This document shows, one piece after another, positions 8,801-17,944 of a DNA stretch of 64,000 nt. The DNA comes from Thalassovita gelatinovora. Lineage in GTDB: Bacteria > Pseudomonadota > Alphaproteobacteria > Rhodobacterales > Rhodobacteraceae. The DNA is taken from NCBI RefSeq assembly GCF_001458355.1, contig NZ_CYSA01000028.1, forward strand, positions 1 to 64,000, read 5' to 3'. The translations under genes were made by a program, and so were the position numbers. The notes beneath the pieces are model-generated. The model saw only the letters and a list, made by a program, of their open reading frames with translations, was not told where the DNA came from and searched no databases. Positions within the stretch are counted from its first letter, which is position 1. Each line of letters opens with the position of its first letter.

Positions 8801-9275
8801 ATAATTCCCGCCGTTTGTTTTATTGGCTATCTCTGTCGTTTCAACGTTCAACGAAGCTTTACTCAGTCGCTGCACAATCGGCAACCTGACTGCAGCGTAA
8901 GCGGGTAGGTGACGTGACGCAGCATGCAAAACGCCTGCGGAATGCGGGTTGCGGTCGGTTCCCATTTTTAGACCGTATTAAAACAATGCCTTAGTTTCAA
9001 AATTGCGTTTTCTCGATTGCCCCGTCGCCGCCCCTTGAGGGGTGTTTTTTAGCCCGGTTGCGCAGCGTCGGTTCCCCGGTCGTTCCGCTGACATCCGTGA
9101 TGGTTGAAAATCTCGTCGCCATGTCGATCAGGGGCTTTTATAAAGCTATGAAACAGCGTTCAATGCGCTGGCTTCCAAAGCTGCGCCAAGCCTGAAAAGT
9201 TTGCCATCCAAGCGCTCGCAGCAGCGTTTGCGCGCGGGGCAAGGCGTGACTATCCATTGATCCAGATCGGTTAAG
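8801..9275. promoter_or_regulatory. Divergent intergenic region (LysR/LuxR genes) with an orphan stem-loop
   Basis: The 475 bases between the two divergent regulator genes hold no convincing gene. They must contain promoters for both sides. LysR proteins normally bind near their own start, but I could not pick a clear T-N11-A box. At 9033-9050 the plus strand has CCCC-TTGA-GGGG followed by six T, which looks like an intrinsic terminator although no gene precedes it on that strand. Confidence 0.4.
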
Positions 9276-10046
9276 ATGACGCAATCCTCGGCCACGCCAA
9301 ACGAACTCGCCAAAGCAATCCGATCGATTGGATCGGCGGATTTCATTCCTGCGGTGCTGGATTACATGCGAACGGTAACGCCGTTTCGCGGCGCCTTTGT
9401 CACCCTGCTCAGTCCCGGCAGGCTGCCCGAGCACATTTATGACAATGTCAGACAGGAACGGCGTTCTGTCGTGGTTGACCGCTGGCTTGACCGCGCCTGG
9501 TTGCTGGACCCTTTTGTGGTAACTTTCATTAGCGACCGGTTCGATCCCATCATGGTGTTGGACGATGTTGCGCCGGACCGGTTTGCTCAGACCGACTATT
9601 TCAACATCTATTACAAATCCGTGCGTCTGAAAGATGAACTGGCGGTTTTCGTGCCCCTTTCGGACAGCACGCTTTTCTTTTCTCTGGGCCGGTTGGTCGG
9701 GGAAATGCGGTTCTCGCGGCGGGATGTGCGGCGGCTGCTGGAGGCTCATCAAGTCGTTTCGGCCCTGTGCGAACAGCATTTCCATCGCAGCCCGCGCAAT
9801 GCGCCGAACCAATTGAGCGGCGCGATGCGGTTGGATACCGTGATTGAAAAACTCTGTAACGGCCTGACCCGCCGTGAAATCGAAATCGTTCAGCACCTGC
9901 TGCGCGGTCATTCCAGCCAATCGATCGCCCTGTTGCTGGACCTGTCGCCCGCAACCGTCAAAGTGCACCGTAAAAACATCTATCGCAAACTGGGAATCTC
10001 GTCTCAGTCCGCGCTGTTTTCGATCTTTTTGCAGTCGGTGATCTGA
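9276..10046 (+). CDS. LuxR-family transcriptional regulator
   Basis: A 256-residue protein. The C-terminus (about residues 190-250) is a LuxR/GerE helix-turn-helix: LTRREIEIVQHLLRGHSSQS, then LSPATVKVHRKNIYRKLGI. The N-terminal 180 residues look like a small sensory domain of GAF or autoinducer-binding shape. I do not see the Trp/Tyr/Asp set of acyl-homoserine-lactone receptors clearly enough to call it one. Only 4 bases separate it from the glucokinase gene, so the two are probably cotranscribed. The role could be sugar-responsive control, but that is inference. Confidence 0.82.
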   Translation: MTQSSATPNELAKAIRSIGSADFIPAVLDYMRTVTPFRGAFVTLLSPGRLPEHIYDNVRQERRSVVVDRWLDRAWLLDPFVVTFISDRFDPIMVLDDVAPDRFAQTDYFNIYYKSVRLKDELAVFVPLSDSTLFFSLGRLVGEMRFSRRDVRRLLEAHQVVSALCEQHFHRSPRNAPNQLSGAMRLDTVIEKLCNGLTRREIEIVQHLLRGHSSQSIALLLDLSPATVKVHRKNIYRKLGISSQSALFSIFLQSVI

Positions 10047-10050
10047 TCCG

Positions 10051-10974
10051 ATGCGTCTGGTGGCCGATATCGGCGGGACCAATTCCCGGCTTGCATTGGC
10101 GCGACAGGGCAGGGTGCAGCCCGGCACCGCCCGCAGCTATCGCAACGATGATTTTTCCGGCTTCGATGCGGTGACGGATCGGTTTCTGGCCGATATCGGC
10201 AAACCCCGGATCACCGAAGTCGTGGTGGCGGTGGCCGGGCCGGTCATCGGCACGTGTGCGCGGCTGACCAACCGGGACTGGTCTTTCGACGCCGCCTTGA
10301 TCACGGACCGGTTGGGTGCGGCGCGGGGGCGTCTGATCAACGATCTGACCGCGTTGGGCTATGCGGTGCCGGTGCTGGAGAACCGGCACTTGCACCCGGT
10401 TGCTGCGGGCATTGTGCCGGACGGACCGGTCCGGCAATCGCTGGTCGTCGGCATCGGCACCGGTTTCAATGTCAGCCCGGTGATTCAGTCGGGCGATATG
10501 GTCCTGTGTCCCGATGTGGAAATGGGGCATGTGACATTGCCCACGGGCGTTGCGGCCGCGCTGGAAACACGGCAACCGGGGCTGTCACTTGGCTTTCCGA
10601 CGGTCGAGGATTGCTTTTCCGGGCGCGGCCTGACGCGTCTTTGCGCGGCGCTGACCGGGCAGGGCGATCTGTCACCCGCACAAATCGTCGAAGCCTATGG
10701 CATCGTTGCCGACCTGACCGAAGCGGTGGATTTCTACGCCGATCTGATCGGCTGTCTGCTGCGTGATCTGCTGTTGGCCTATATGCCGATGGCGGGGATC
10801 TATTTCGCTGGCAGCGTGGCCCGCGCGCTGCTGTCGCTGCCTGCCGCATCGCGGCTAAACACAACGTTCCAACATCCGTTCGATATCAATATCCGGGTGC
10901 AATGCCCGCTCTGGATCATCGCAGACGATCGCGCCGGATTGCTGGGATGCAGCCGGATCGCGCCGATGCCCTAG
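10051..10974 (+). CDS. glk: Glucokinase (Glk family)
   Basis: A 307-residue sugar kinase of the Glk family (PF02685 type, not ROK). The phosphate-1 motif is LVADIGGTNSRLAL at the N-terminus; AVAGPVIG and LTNRDWSFD follow, then the catalytic-base segment INDLTALGYAVP (Asp in ND), and VVGIGTGFN for the adenine-side loop. It phosphorylates glucose to glucose-6-phosphate in the cytoplasm. It is probably translated with the LuxR-type regulator 4 bases upstream. It ends 4 bases inside the convergent Lrp-type gene. Confidence 0.88.
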   Translation: MRLVADIGGTNSRLALARQGRVQPGTARSYRNDDFSGFDAVTDRFLADIGKPRITEVVVAVAGPVIGTCARLTNRDWSFDAALITDRLGAARGRLINDLTALGYAVPVLENRHLHPVAAGIVPDGPVRQSLVVGIGTGFNVSPVIQSGDMVLCPDVEMGHVTLPTGVAAALETRQPGLSLGFPTVEDCFSGRGLTRLCAALTGQGDLSPAQIVEAYGIVADLTEAVDFYADLIGCLLRDLLLAYMPMAGIYFAGSVARALLSLPAASRLNTTFQHPFDINIRVQCPLWIIADDRAGLLGCSRIAPMP

Positions 10975-11459
10975 GGCAGGTTCATGTCGGTTCCGGTTTC
11001 CTTCACCGCCTCCATCGCCACATAGGTCGAACTGGACGCGACATGGGGCAGGGTGGAAATGCTTTCGCTCAGCACCCGGCGATAATCGCCGATATCGCGC
11101 GCCCGCACCTTGATCAGGTAATCGAACCCGCCCGCGATCATGTGGCATTCTTCCACTTCGGGGATCTTGCGGATCGCGGTATTGAACGCCGACAGCGCCG
11201 CTTCGCGAGTGTCGCTGAGCTTGAGTTCGATAAAGGCGACATGATCCAGCCCCAGCTTCTTGGTCGATAACTGCGCCCGGTAGCCAAGGATATACCCGTC
11301 TTTTTCCAACCGCCGGACCCGCGCCAGAACCGGGGTTTTTGACAACCCGACCCGCTGCGCCAGATCGGTCATCGAAACTCGCGCCTCGACCAAAAGAATC
11401 TGCAAAATGCGGCGGTCGAACCTGTCCAGCTCGGACAGGGTTTCGCTCTTCTGCGTCAT
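10971..11459 (-). CDS. putR: Lrp/AsnC-family regulator, probably PutR
   Basis: A 162-residue Lrp/AsnC protein: helix-turn-helix at residues 8-60 (LDRFDRRILQILLVEARVSM, LAQRVGLSKTPVLARVRRLE) and a C-terminal RAM ligand-binding domain (EVEECHMIAGGFDYLIKVRA). The start is ATG at 11459, since the open frame upstream has no family resemblance. It is divergent from putA. In other alphaproteobacteria an Lrp-type protein in this position activates putA in response to proline, so the same is inferred here. The 119-base gap to putA should hold its operator. Confidence 0.87.
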   Translation of the reverse strand: MTQKSETLSELDRFDRRILQILLVEARVSMTDLAQRVGLSKTPVLARVRRLEKDGYILGYRAQLSTKKLGLDHVAFIELKLSDTREAALSAFNTAIRKIPEVEECHMIAGGFDYLIKVRARDIGDYRRVLSESISTLPHVASSSTYVAMEAVKETGTDMNLP

Positions 11460-11578
11460 TGGTCCAAAAATCCCGAATATTATGGTCTGATCGACTACAA
11501 AGCTAATCTGTATGGGCGAAAAGAACAATATTTTTGCGATATCATCATCGAAACGTCACCCCTATCTCCGAGGCCAGC
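11460..11578. promoter_or_regulatory. putR-putA divergent promoter region
   Basis: An AT-rich stretch of 119 bases between the two start codons, with GAATATTATGG near 11474 and AACAATATTTTTGC near 11525. Lrp-type proteins often bind such AT-rich, loosely palindromic sites. No exact consensus could be fixed. The putA ribosome-binding site is probably GAGG at 11569-11572, 6 bases before the ATG. Confidence 0.4.
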
Positions 11579-14500
11579 ATGATCGACCTTGATCCCCGTT
11601 GGGACCGCAACAAACGTCAAGATGAAACCGCAACCGTCACCGCGCTGATCGCGCAGGCGGATCTTGATGCCACCGCGCGGCAGGCGATTACCGCCCGCGC
11701 GGCCAAACTGGTCAGCCGTATCCGAACCGACGCGGCGCCGGGATTGATGGAAGTGTTCCTGGCCGAATACGGTTTGTCCACCGACGAAGGCATCGCGCTG
11801 ATGTGTCTGGCCGAAGCGCTGCTGCGGGTGCCCGATTCCGTCACCATCGACGCATTGATCGAAGACAAGATCGCACCGTCGGACTGGGGCAAACATCTGG
11901 GTCATTCGGCGTCGCCGCTGGTCAATGCTTCGACCTGGGGCTTGATGCTGACCGGGCGGGTGCTGAAAACCGACGCGCCGGGGATTGCCGGGCATCTGCG
12001 CCACGCGGTCAAGCGGCTGGGCGAACCGGTGATCCGCACCGCCGTGGGCCGCGCCATGCGCGAAATGGGCCGTCAATTCGTGTTGGGGCAGGACATCACG
12101 GCGGCGATGGACCGCGCCAAGGGGCAAGAAGCCAAAGGCTATACCTATTCCTACGACATGCTGGGCGAAGCGGCGATGACGCAGGAAGACGCCGAACGCT
12201 ACACCGTGTCCTATGCCAGCGCGATCAAAGCGATCGCCAAGGGCTGCACACGGTCCGATATCCGGTCCAATCCCGGGATTTCGGTCAAGCTTTCGGCGCT
12301 GCATCCGCGCTACGAAGTCGCCAAAACCGACCGGGTGATAAAGGAACTGGTCCCGGTGCTACGCGATCTGGCCCGGCAGGCGGCCAAAGCGGGCATGGGG
12401 TTCAATATCGACGCCGAAGAAGCCGACCGCCTTGGACTGTCGCTGAAAGTGATCGAAGCGGTGCTCTGTGATCCCGAATTGGCCGGTTGGGACGGGTTCG
12501 GCGTGGTGGTACAGGCCTATGGCCGCCGCGCTTCAGACGTTCTTGACGGGCTATACGAATTGGTCGACCGTCTGGATCGCCGCATCATGGTGCGGCTGGT
12601 CAAAGGTGCCTATTGGGATACCGAAATCAAACATGCGCAGGTCGAAGGGTTGACCGATTTCCCGGTCTTCAGCCGCAAATCGGCCACCGATGTCAGCTAT
12701 ATCGCCAATGCGCGCAAATTGCTGCGGATGACCGACCGGATTTATCCGCAATTCGCCACCCATAACGCCCATACCGTGGCTGCGGTGCTGGAAATGGCGG
12801 CGGACCTACCGCGCGACGCCTTCGAATTTCAACGCCTGCATGGCATGGGCGAAGCGCTGCACGGTCTGGTGCTGCGCGACGAAGCCACCAAATGCCGGAT
12901 CTACGCACCGGTCGGGGCCCATCGTGACCTGCTGGCCTATCTGGTGCGTCGGCTGTTGGAAAACGGGGCCAATTCTTCCTTCGTCAATCAGATCGTCGAC
13001 GAAGACATCCCTGCCGAAACCGTCGCCGCTTGTCCCTTCGCCCAACTGGACCGGGAATTGGCAGCGGGCGGGCCGGGTATCGCCACCGGCCCCAACCTGT
13101 TCGAGCCGGAGCGGCGCAATTCCGTTGGCTTCGATCTGTTCGACGTGACCGAACTGTCCCGGATCGACACCGCGCGCGACACCGATCATCCGACCTGTGC
13201 CGAACCGTTGCTTGCCGGTCCGTTGCTGGGGACTGCCCCGGTGCGGGCGAAAAATCCAGCTACCGGCGACGTGATCGGCAAAGTCGTCACCGCCACCGCC
13301 AAAGACGTCGAAACCGCGCTGGCGACGGCGAAACCCTGGGCCACCCCGGCGGCCAAACGCGCCGAAACCCTGCGCCAGGTGGCCGATCTTTATGAACAGA
13401 ACTTCGGGGACATCTTTGCCCTGCTGGCGCGCGAAGCTGGCAAGACGCTGATAGATGCGGTCGGTGAATTGCGCGAAGCGGTCGATTTCCTGCGCTATTA
13501 CGCGGTTCAGGCGGAAAAGCTGGATCATCCGGCGCGCGGCGTGTTCACCTGTATCAGCCCGTGGAATTTTCCGTTGGCGATCTTCACAGGGCAAATCGCG
13601 GCGGCGCTGGCGGCTGGAAACGGCGTATTGGCCAAACCGGCCGAAACCACGCCAATGATCGCGTCTTTCGCGGTTCGGCTGATGCACAAGGCCGGGATTC
13701 CGGCGGCGGCTTTGCAACTGGTGCCGGGCGAAGGTCGGGTGGTTGGCCGCGCGCTGACCTCGGACCCGCGGATTTCTGGTGTGGCCTTTACCGGCTCAAC
13801 TGCGACGGCCCGGCAAATTCAGGCCGCGATGGCCGCAAACCTGACCCCCGGTGCGCCCTTGATCGCCGAAACCGGCGGTTTGAACGCGATGATCGTCGAC
13901 AGCACCGCCTTGCCCGAACAAGCGGTCCGCGACATCGTCGCCTCGGCCTTCCAATCGGCCGGTCAGCGCTGTTCGGCGCTGCGTTGTCTTTACGTGCAGG
14001 AAGATATCGAACCGGCGTTCCGCAAAATGCTGATCGGCGCGATGAACGAATTGGCGCTGGGCGATCCTTGGGCGCTGGAAACCGATATCGGGCCGGTGAT
14101 CACCGAAACCGCCCGTGCAGATATCGATACCTATATCGCAAACGCTCAAAAATCTGGACGCTTGCTGCACGCGCTGGCAACGCCGACCCGTGGCAATTTC
14201 GTCGCCCCGACGCTGATCCGGGTCAATGGCATTGCCGATCTGGACCGCGAAATATTCGGCCCGGTGCTGCATCTGGCGACCTTCAAGGCCAGCGAGGTCG
14301 ACAAGGTCATCGCCGATGTAAACGCCACCGGCTACGGGTTGACCTTCGGGCTGCATACCCGGATCGACACAAGAGTGCAGGACATCGCCGACAGCGTGCA
14401 TGCGGGAAATATTTACGTGAACCGCAATCAGATCGGTGCCATCGTCGGCAGTCAGCCGTTTGGCGGCGAAGGTCTGTCCGGCACCGGCCCGAAAGCGGGC

Positions 14501-15031
14501 GGCCCGAATTACCTGCCACGCTTTACCGCCGACAAGGTGGATCGGGTCGCGGCCCAGACCGGCAAACAGACCGATCGGCAACAGCTTGAAACCGCCATCA
14601 AGGCGGCGCAGACCGACTGTGCCAAGCTTGCCAAACGGCAAATCGACATGCCGGGGCCGACCGGCGAAATGAACCGTCTGACCTTGACCGCGCGCGGTCC
14701 GGTCCTCTGCCTTGGCCCGGGGCAGGACGCGGCGAAGGCTCAGGCGGCGCGGATCGGGGCGCTGGGCGGTGCTGCGGTCTCATTCGGTTCGGATACGGTG
14801 CCCGCCGATCTGCTGCGCGATATCGCCGGGATCGCCGGGGTGGTCTGGTGGGGGGATGCTGAAACCGCCACTGCTTATGCTGCGGCGCTGGCCGATCGCA
14901 GCGGCCCGCTGACCGCGCTGATCACCGATATGCCCGATACTGGCCACGCGGTGCATGAACGCCATCTGTGCGTCGACACCACCGCAGCGGGCGGCAATGC
15001 CAGCTTGCTGGCGGGGTTGGAAACGGTCTGA
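11579..15031 (+). CDS. putA: Bifunctional proline dehydrogenase / P5C dehydrogenase PutA
   Basis: A 1150-residue enzyme that oxidises proline to glutamate in two steps. The FAD-dependent proline dehydrogenase barrel covers about residues 60-470, with RLVKGAYWDTEIKHAQ, FATHNAHTVAAV and FEFQRLHGMGEAL. The NAD-dependent aldehyde dehydrogenase domain covers about 530-1000, with CISPWNFPLAIFTGQIAAAL, FTGSTATARQI and catalytic Cys in QSAGQRCSALR. A C-terminal ALDH-like tail of about 120 residues follows. The N-terminal ribbon-helix-helix DNA-binding domain of E. coli PutA is absent, in keeping with regulation by the adjacent Lrp-type protein. The ATG at 11579 is preferred over an upstream TTG because GAGG precedes it. 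Confidence 0.96.
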   Translation: MIDLDPRWDRNKRQDETATVTALIAQADLDATARQAITARAAKLVSRIRTDAAPGLMEVFLAEYGLSTDEGIALMCLAEALLRVPDSVTIDALIEDKIAPSDWGKHLGHSASPLVNASTWGLMLTGRVLKTDAPGIAGHLRHAVKRLGEPVIRTAVGRAMREMGRQFVLGQDITAAMDRAKGQEAKGYTYSYDMLGEAAMTQEDAERYTVSYASAIKAIAKGCTRSDIRSNPGISVKLSALHPRYEVAKTDRVIKELVPVLRDLARQAAKAGMGFNIDAEEADRLGLSLKVIEAVLCDPELAGWDGFGVVVQAYGRRASDVLDGLYELVDRLDRRIMVRLVKGAYWDTEIKHAQVEGLTDFPVFSRKSATDVSYIANARKLLRMTDRIYPQFATHNAHTVAAVLEMAADLPRDAFEFQRLHGMGEALHGLVLRDEATKCRIYAPVGAHRDLLAYLVRRLLENGANSSFVNQIVDEDIPAETVAACPFAQLDRELAAGGPGIATGPNLFEPERRNSVGFDLFDVTELSRIDTARDTDHPTCAEPLLAGPLLGTAPVRAKNPATGDVIGKVVTATAKDVETALATAKPWATPAAKRAETLRQVADLYEQNFGDIFALLAREAGKTLIDAVGELREAVDFLRYYAVQAEKLDHPARGVFTCISPWNFPLAIFTGQIAAALAAGNGVLAKPAETTPMIASFAVRLMHKAGIPAAALQLVPGEGRVVGRALTSDPRISGVAFTGSTATARQIQAAMAANLTPGAPLIAETGGLNAMIVDSTALPEQAVRDIVASAFQSAGQRCSALRCLYVQEDIEPAFRKMLIGAMNELALGDPWALETDIGPVITETARADIDTYIANAQKSGRLLHALATPTRGNFVAPTLIRVNGIADLDREIFGPVLHLATFKASEVDKVIADVNATGYGLTFGLHTRIDTRVQDIADSVHAGNIYVNRNQIGAIVGSQPFGGEGLSGTGPKAGGPNYLPRFTADKVDRVAAQTGKQTDRQQLETAIKAAQTDCAKLAKRQIDMPGPTGEMNRLTLTARGPVLCLGPGQDAAKAQAARIGALGGAAVSFGSDTVPADLLRDIAGIAGVVWWGDAETATAYAAALADRSGPLTALITDMPDTGHAVHERHLCVDTTAAGGNASLLAGLETV

Positions 15032-15033
15032 CC

Positions 15034-15090
15034 CAATGCCGCTTTAGCTGGGGCGGCGCCGTATCGCCGCTCCAGCCCCAAATCGCATTG
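15034..15090. terminator. Long stem-loop between convergent putA and the next gene
   Basis: GCTGGGGCGGCG (15047-15058) pairs with CGCCGCTCCAGC (15065-15076), leaving one wobble pair and a six-base loop. An outer CAATGC (15034-15039) pairs with GCATTG (15085-15090). There is no T run on either side, so it may stop transcription weakly or protect RNA ends. The place between convergent stops fits a shared 3' end. Confidence 0.55.
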
Positions 15091-15095
15091 CCCGC

Positions 15096-15971
15096 TTAGG
15101 GCGCAACCATGGTCACGCCGGGAATGCGCGAAATCTGGAACACGTCCTCGTCGTACAAGTCGGTCAGTTCGTCGACCAGATCATCAGACCAACCGGGCAG
15201 ATCGACTTCTTCCTCGACCTCGTCCTCGATCACGTATTTGTCCAGAAAGGCCGCGATTACCCGGCGTTTCTGGATTTCGTTCATGTCGGGATGGTCTTTC
15301 AGATAGGCGCGGAACCGCTTCATGCCTTCCTTGGACATGATATCGGACAACAAATCGAACCCGCCGATGATCTTGGCGTTATGTTCCAGCCCGGCCAGAT
15401 CGCGGATCAACTGGGCCCAGATCATCGGGGTGTCTTCGTTGCACCAAATCGTCATCGGCACGTCGGGGGCCTGCAACCTGATCCGGGTGATCAACTCGCT
15501 CCATCGGATATCACGCGGATCGGCCCCGGACATGAAATCCAGGAAATCCGCCCCCGGCGACTGGGCAAACACAACCGGCAGAAAAGTCGCGGGATTGCGG
15601 ATTGCCAGGAACAATTCGACTTGGTCGTCGCTGAACAATTCGCATAACCGGGCCAGCTTGTTTTCGGCCCCGGGATAGATCACACCCTTGTTGATCGCCG
15701 CCTTGGGCACCGAGAAAAAGTTTTCGTTCGACAACAGCAACCGGTCCGGCGCTTCACCGTCCACAATCGCATCGATCAGCAATTCGCGTGAATCAGCCGA
15801 CGGCTGCCCGGTTTCCATCGCGGCGAGCGTATCGCGGATCAACCGGCGATACCTGGATGGGCCCGGCACCGCCACTCCGGTCTTGGAAAGTTCGCCAGCA
15901 TTTTTCAGCAGGCATTTGATCAGCCTGTCTTCATCGGTGTTATGAGCACCTGCGTGTAATACGACCTGCAT
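15096..15971 (-). CDS. Sulfotransferase-like protein of unknown function
   Basis: A 291-residue protein. The start MQVVLHAGAHNTDEDRL resembles the first strand and 5'-phosphosulfate loop of roseobacter sulfotransferases (consensus HIGxHKTGTT), but the Lys and the Gly-Thr pair are replaced (NTDED), so PAPS binding is doubtful. Later segments such as LFLAIRNPATFLPVVFAQ look like the strand and helix around the 3'-phosphate site. The C-terminus is very acidic (EDEVEEEVDL). The ATG at 15971 is taken because 87 upstream codons show no protein-like features. It is divergent from the permease gene at 16060. Function unknown; the fold is an inference. Confidence 0.6.
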   Translation of the reverse strand: MQVVLHAGAHNTDEDRLIKCLLKNAGELSKTGVAVPGPSRYRRLIRDTLAAMETGQPSADSRELLIDAIVDGEAPDRLLLSNENFFSVPKAAINKGVIYPGAENKLARLCELFSDDQVELFLAIRNPATFLPVVFAQSPGADFLDFMSGADPRDIRWSELITRIRLQAPDVPMTIWCNEDTPMIWAQLIRDLAGLEHNAKIIGGFDLLSDIMSKEGMKRFRAYLKDHPDMNEIQKRRVIAAFLDKYVIEDEVEEEVDLPGWSDDLVDELTDLYDEDVFQISRIPGVTMVAP

Positions 15972-16059
15972 GAAGGATCCGTGACGTGGTTCTTGTTTAT
16001 TTTCTGTACTATAAGGTGTTTTCTGGACAGTTAAACCGGTTTCCGGCAAGAGACGGGAT

Positions 16060-17718
16060 ATGAATACCGCCACGAGATCGAATTTTTTCCGCAAACCGCC
16101 TCGGCTGCGCGTCAATCCGTGGTCCGCCGGGGCCGTGCTGATTGCTGCGCTGGTGCTGTTGCCGGTCGCGGCGGTGATCTGGATCGCCTTCCATCCCAGC
16201 GACAATATCTGGCCGCATATGCTGTCGACCACCTTGCCGCGCTATATGCGCAACACGGTGGTGCTGATGCTGTCGGTCGGGGTGCTGGCGGGCGGGGCGG
16301 GCACCGGCGCAGCCTGGTTGATCGCGCGTTACCGGTTTCCGCTGTCGCGCTGGCTGGAATGGCTGCTGCTGCTGCCCTTGGCGATCCCGGCCTATGTCGG
16401 GGCCTATGCGCTGGTCGATCTGCTGGAATATGCCGGGCCGGTGCAAACCGGGCTGCGGTCTTTGATGGGATGGCAATCGGCGCGCGATTACTGGTTTCCC
16501 GAAATCCGCTCACTGGGGGCGGCGGCGGTGGTACTGTCGGCGGCGCTTTATCCTTATGTCTACTTGTTGGCGCGCACCGCGTTCCGCGAACAATCCGGTT
16601 CCACCGAAGAAGTCGCGATGTCGCTTGGGGCAGGGGCCTTTGGCCGGTTCTTCCGGGTCGGTTTGCCGCTGGCCCGCCCCGCCATCGCCGCTGGCATGGC
16701 AATCGCGATGATGGAAACGGTCAATGATTTCGGCACTGTCGATTATTTCGCGGTGCAAACCCTGACCGCCGGCATCTTCACCGTCTGGCTGGAAAGCAAC
16801 AACGCTGGCGGGGCGGCGCAACTGGCCAGCGTGGTGCTGATGCTGGTGATCGTGCTGGTGTCGCTGGAAAAGGTCAGCCGCCGCAAAACCCGCTTCTTTG
16901 CGATGTCGAATCGCCACAGGGTGATCGAACGGGCGCAATTGCCGCCGGCGGCGGGGCTGATCGCGATGGCGGCCTGCCTGATCCCGTTCGTGATGGGCTT
17001 CGCGCTGCCCGCCGGGGTGATCTTGCGCCATGCATTGGCCAATGCTGAACTCTGGGCCGATCCTGATTTGCTGTCGGCGCTGTGGAACACCGTCGTGGTC
17101 GGCGCAATTGCTGCGGTGATGACGGTGTTGGCGGGGGTATTCATGGTTTACGGCGTGCGGCTGTCGGGGCGGACGCTGCCAAGGCTGCTGTTGCCGCTGA
17201 CCACCATCGGCTATGCCGCGCCCGGCGCGGTGCTGGGGGTTGGCATCCTGATCCCGCTGGCAACGCTGGACAATGCACTGGCCGACGGGATCGAAACCTT
17301 GACCGGCTTTGATATCGGGCTGGTGCTGACCGGGTCGGCGGTGGCCTTGGTGCTGGCCTATTGCGTGCGGTTCTTTGCCATCGCGCAAGGGGCGGCGGAT
17401 GCCGCGATGGGGCGGATTTCGCCCAGCCTGCCGATGGCGGCGCGGTCGCTTGGCCGCAGCCAGGGTCAAGTGTTGGGCCAGATCTATGCGCCGCTGATCC
17501 GTGGCTCGGTCGGGTCGGCGCTGCTCTTGGTCTTTGTTGATTGCGTCAAGGAACTGCCCGCCACGCTGTTGCTGCGTCCGTTCAATTTCGACACGCTGGC
17601 AACCCGGGTGCATGAACAGGCGTCGCTGGAAAACCTGGGCGATGCGTCCCCGGCGGCGGTTCTGGTGATCGCGGTCGGGCTGGCGGCGGTGGCACTTCTG
17701 GCCCGCACCAACCGCTAA
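16060..17718 (+). CDS. Iron(III)-type ABC transporter permease, two-domain
   Basis: A 552-residue integral membrane protein with about twelve helices in two homologous halves, as in FbpB/SfuB/ThiP. Each half has an EAA loop: EEVAMSLGAGAFGRFFRVGL at about residues 182-202 and MAARSLGRSQGQVLGQIYAP near 450. This type moves ferric iron or related ions from a periplasmic binding protein. No gene for a binding protein or ATPase is seen nearby, so its partners must be encoded elsewhere. A weak GACGGGAT lies before the ATG. The substrate is inferred from the family only. Confidence 0.85.
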   Translation: MNTATRSNFFRKPPRLRVNPWSAGAVLIAALVLLPVAAVIWIAFHPSDNIWPHMLSTTLPRYMRNTVVLMLSVGVLAGGAGTGAAWLIARYRFPLSRWLEWLLLLPLAIPAYVGAYALVDLLEYAGPVQTGLRSLMGWQSARDYWFPEIRSLGAAAVVLSAALYPYVYLLARTAFREQSGSTEEVAMSLGAGAFGRFFRVGLPLARPAIAAGMAIAMMETVNDFGTVDYFAVQTLTAGIFTVWLESNNAGGAAQLASVVLMLVIVLVSLEKVSRRKTRFFAMSNRHRVIERAQLPPAAGLIAMAACLIPFVMGFALPAGVILRHALANAELWADPDLLSALWNTVVVGAIAAVMTVLAGVFMVYGVRLSGRTLPRLLLPLTTIGYAAPGAVLGVGILIPLATLDNALADGIETLTGFDIGLVLTGSAVALVLAYCVRFFAIAQGAADAAMGRISPSLPMAARSLGRSQGQVLGQIYAPLIRGSVGSALLLVFVDCVKELPATLLLRPFNFDTLATRVHEQASLENLGDASPAAVLVIAVGLAAVALLARTNR

Positions 17719-17944
17719 GCCGATCAGCTCCGCAAATTTGTGACGTCGCACCCGCTGCAAAGGGTTTCGAATGGATTGTATACGCGCTAGGCTCATGCAC
17801 GCCGGGGCAGGTCAATTGCGGGGGGAGAAACGCATCATGCCACAACCGCAGCTTGGCTTGCCGTACCAGTTTGGCACGATTGTTGCGGTATGGGGCCATC
17901 AGGCGCACCCGGTTTCCCTGAAAATGTAAAGAAGGACGCAGGCG
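17719..17944. other. Spacer before the glutamate-synthase-domain gene
   Basis: 226 bases without a convincing gene. AAGGA 8 bases before the ATG at 17945 is the ribosome-binding site. Confidence 0.5.

Noticed and set aside
9138-10127. 329-codon minus-strand open frame opposite the LuxR gene
   Set aside because: No family resemblance; the plus-strand reading has a clear helix-turn-helix.
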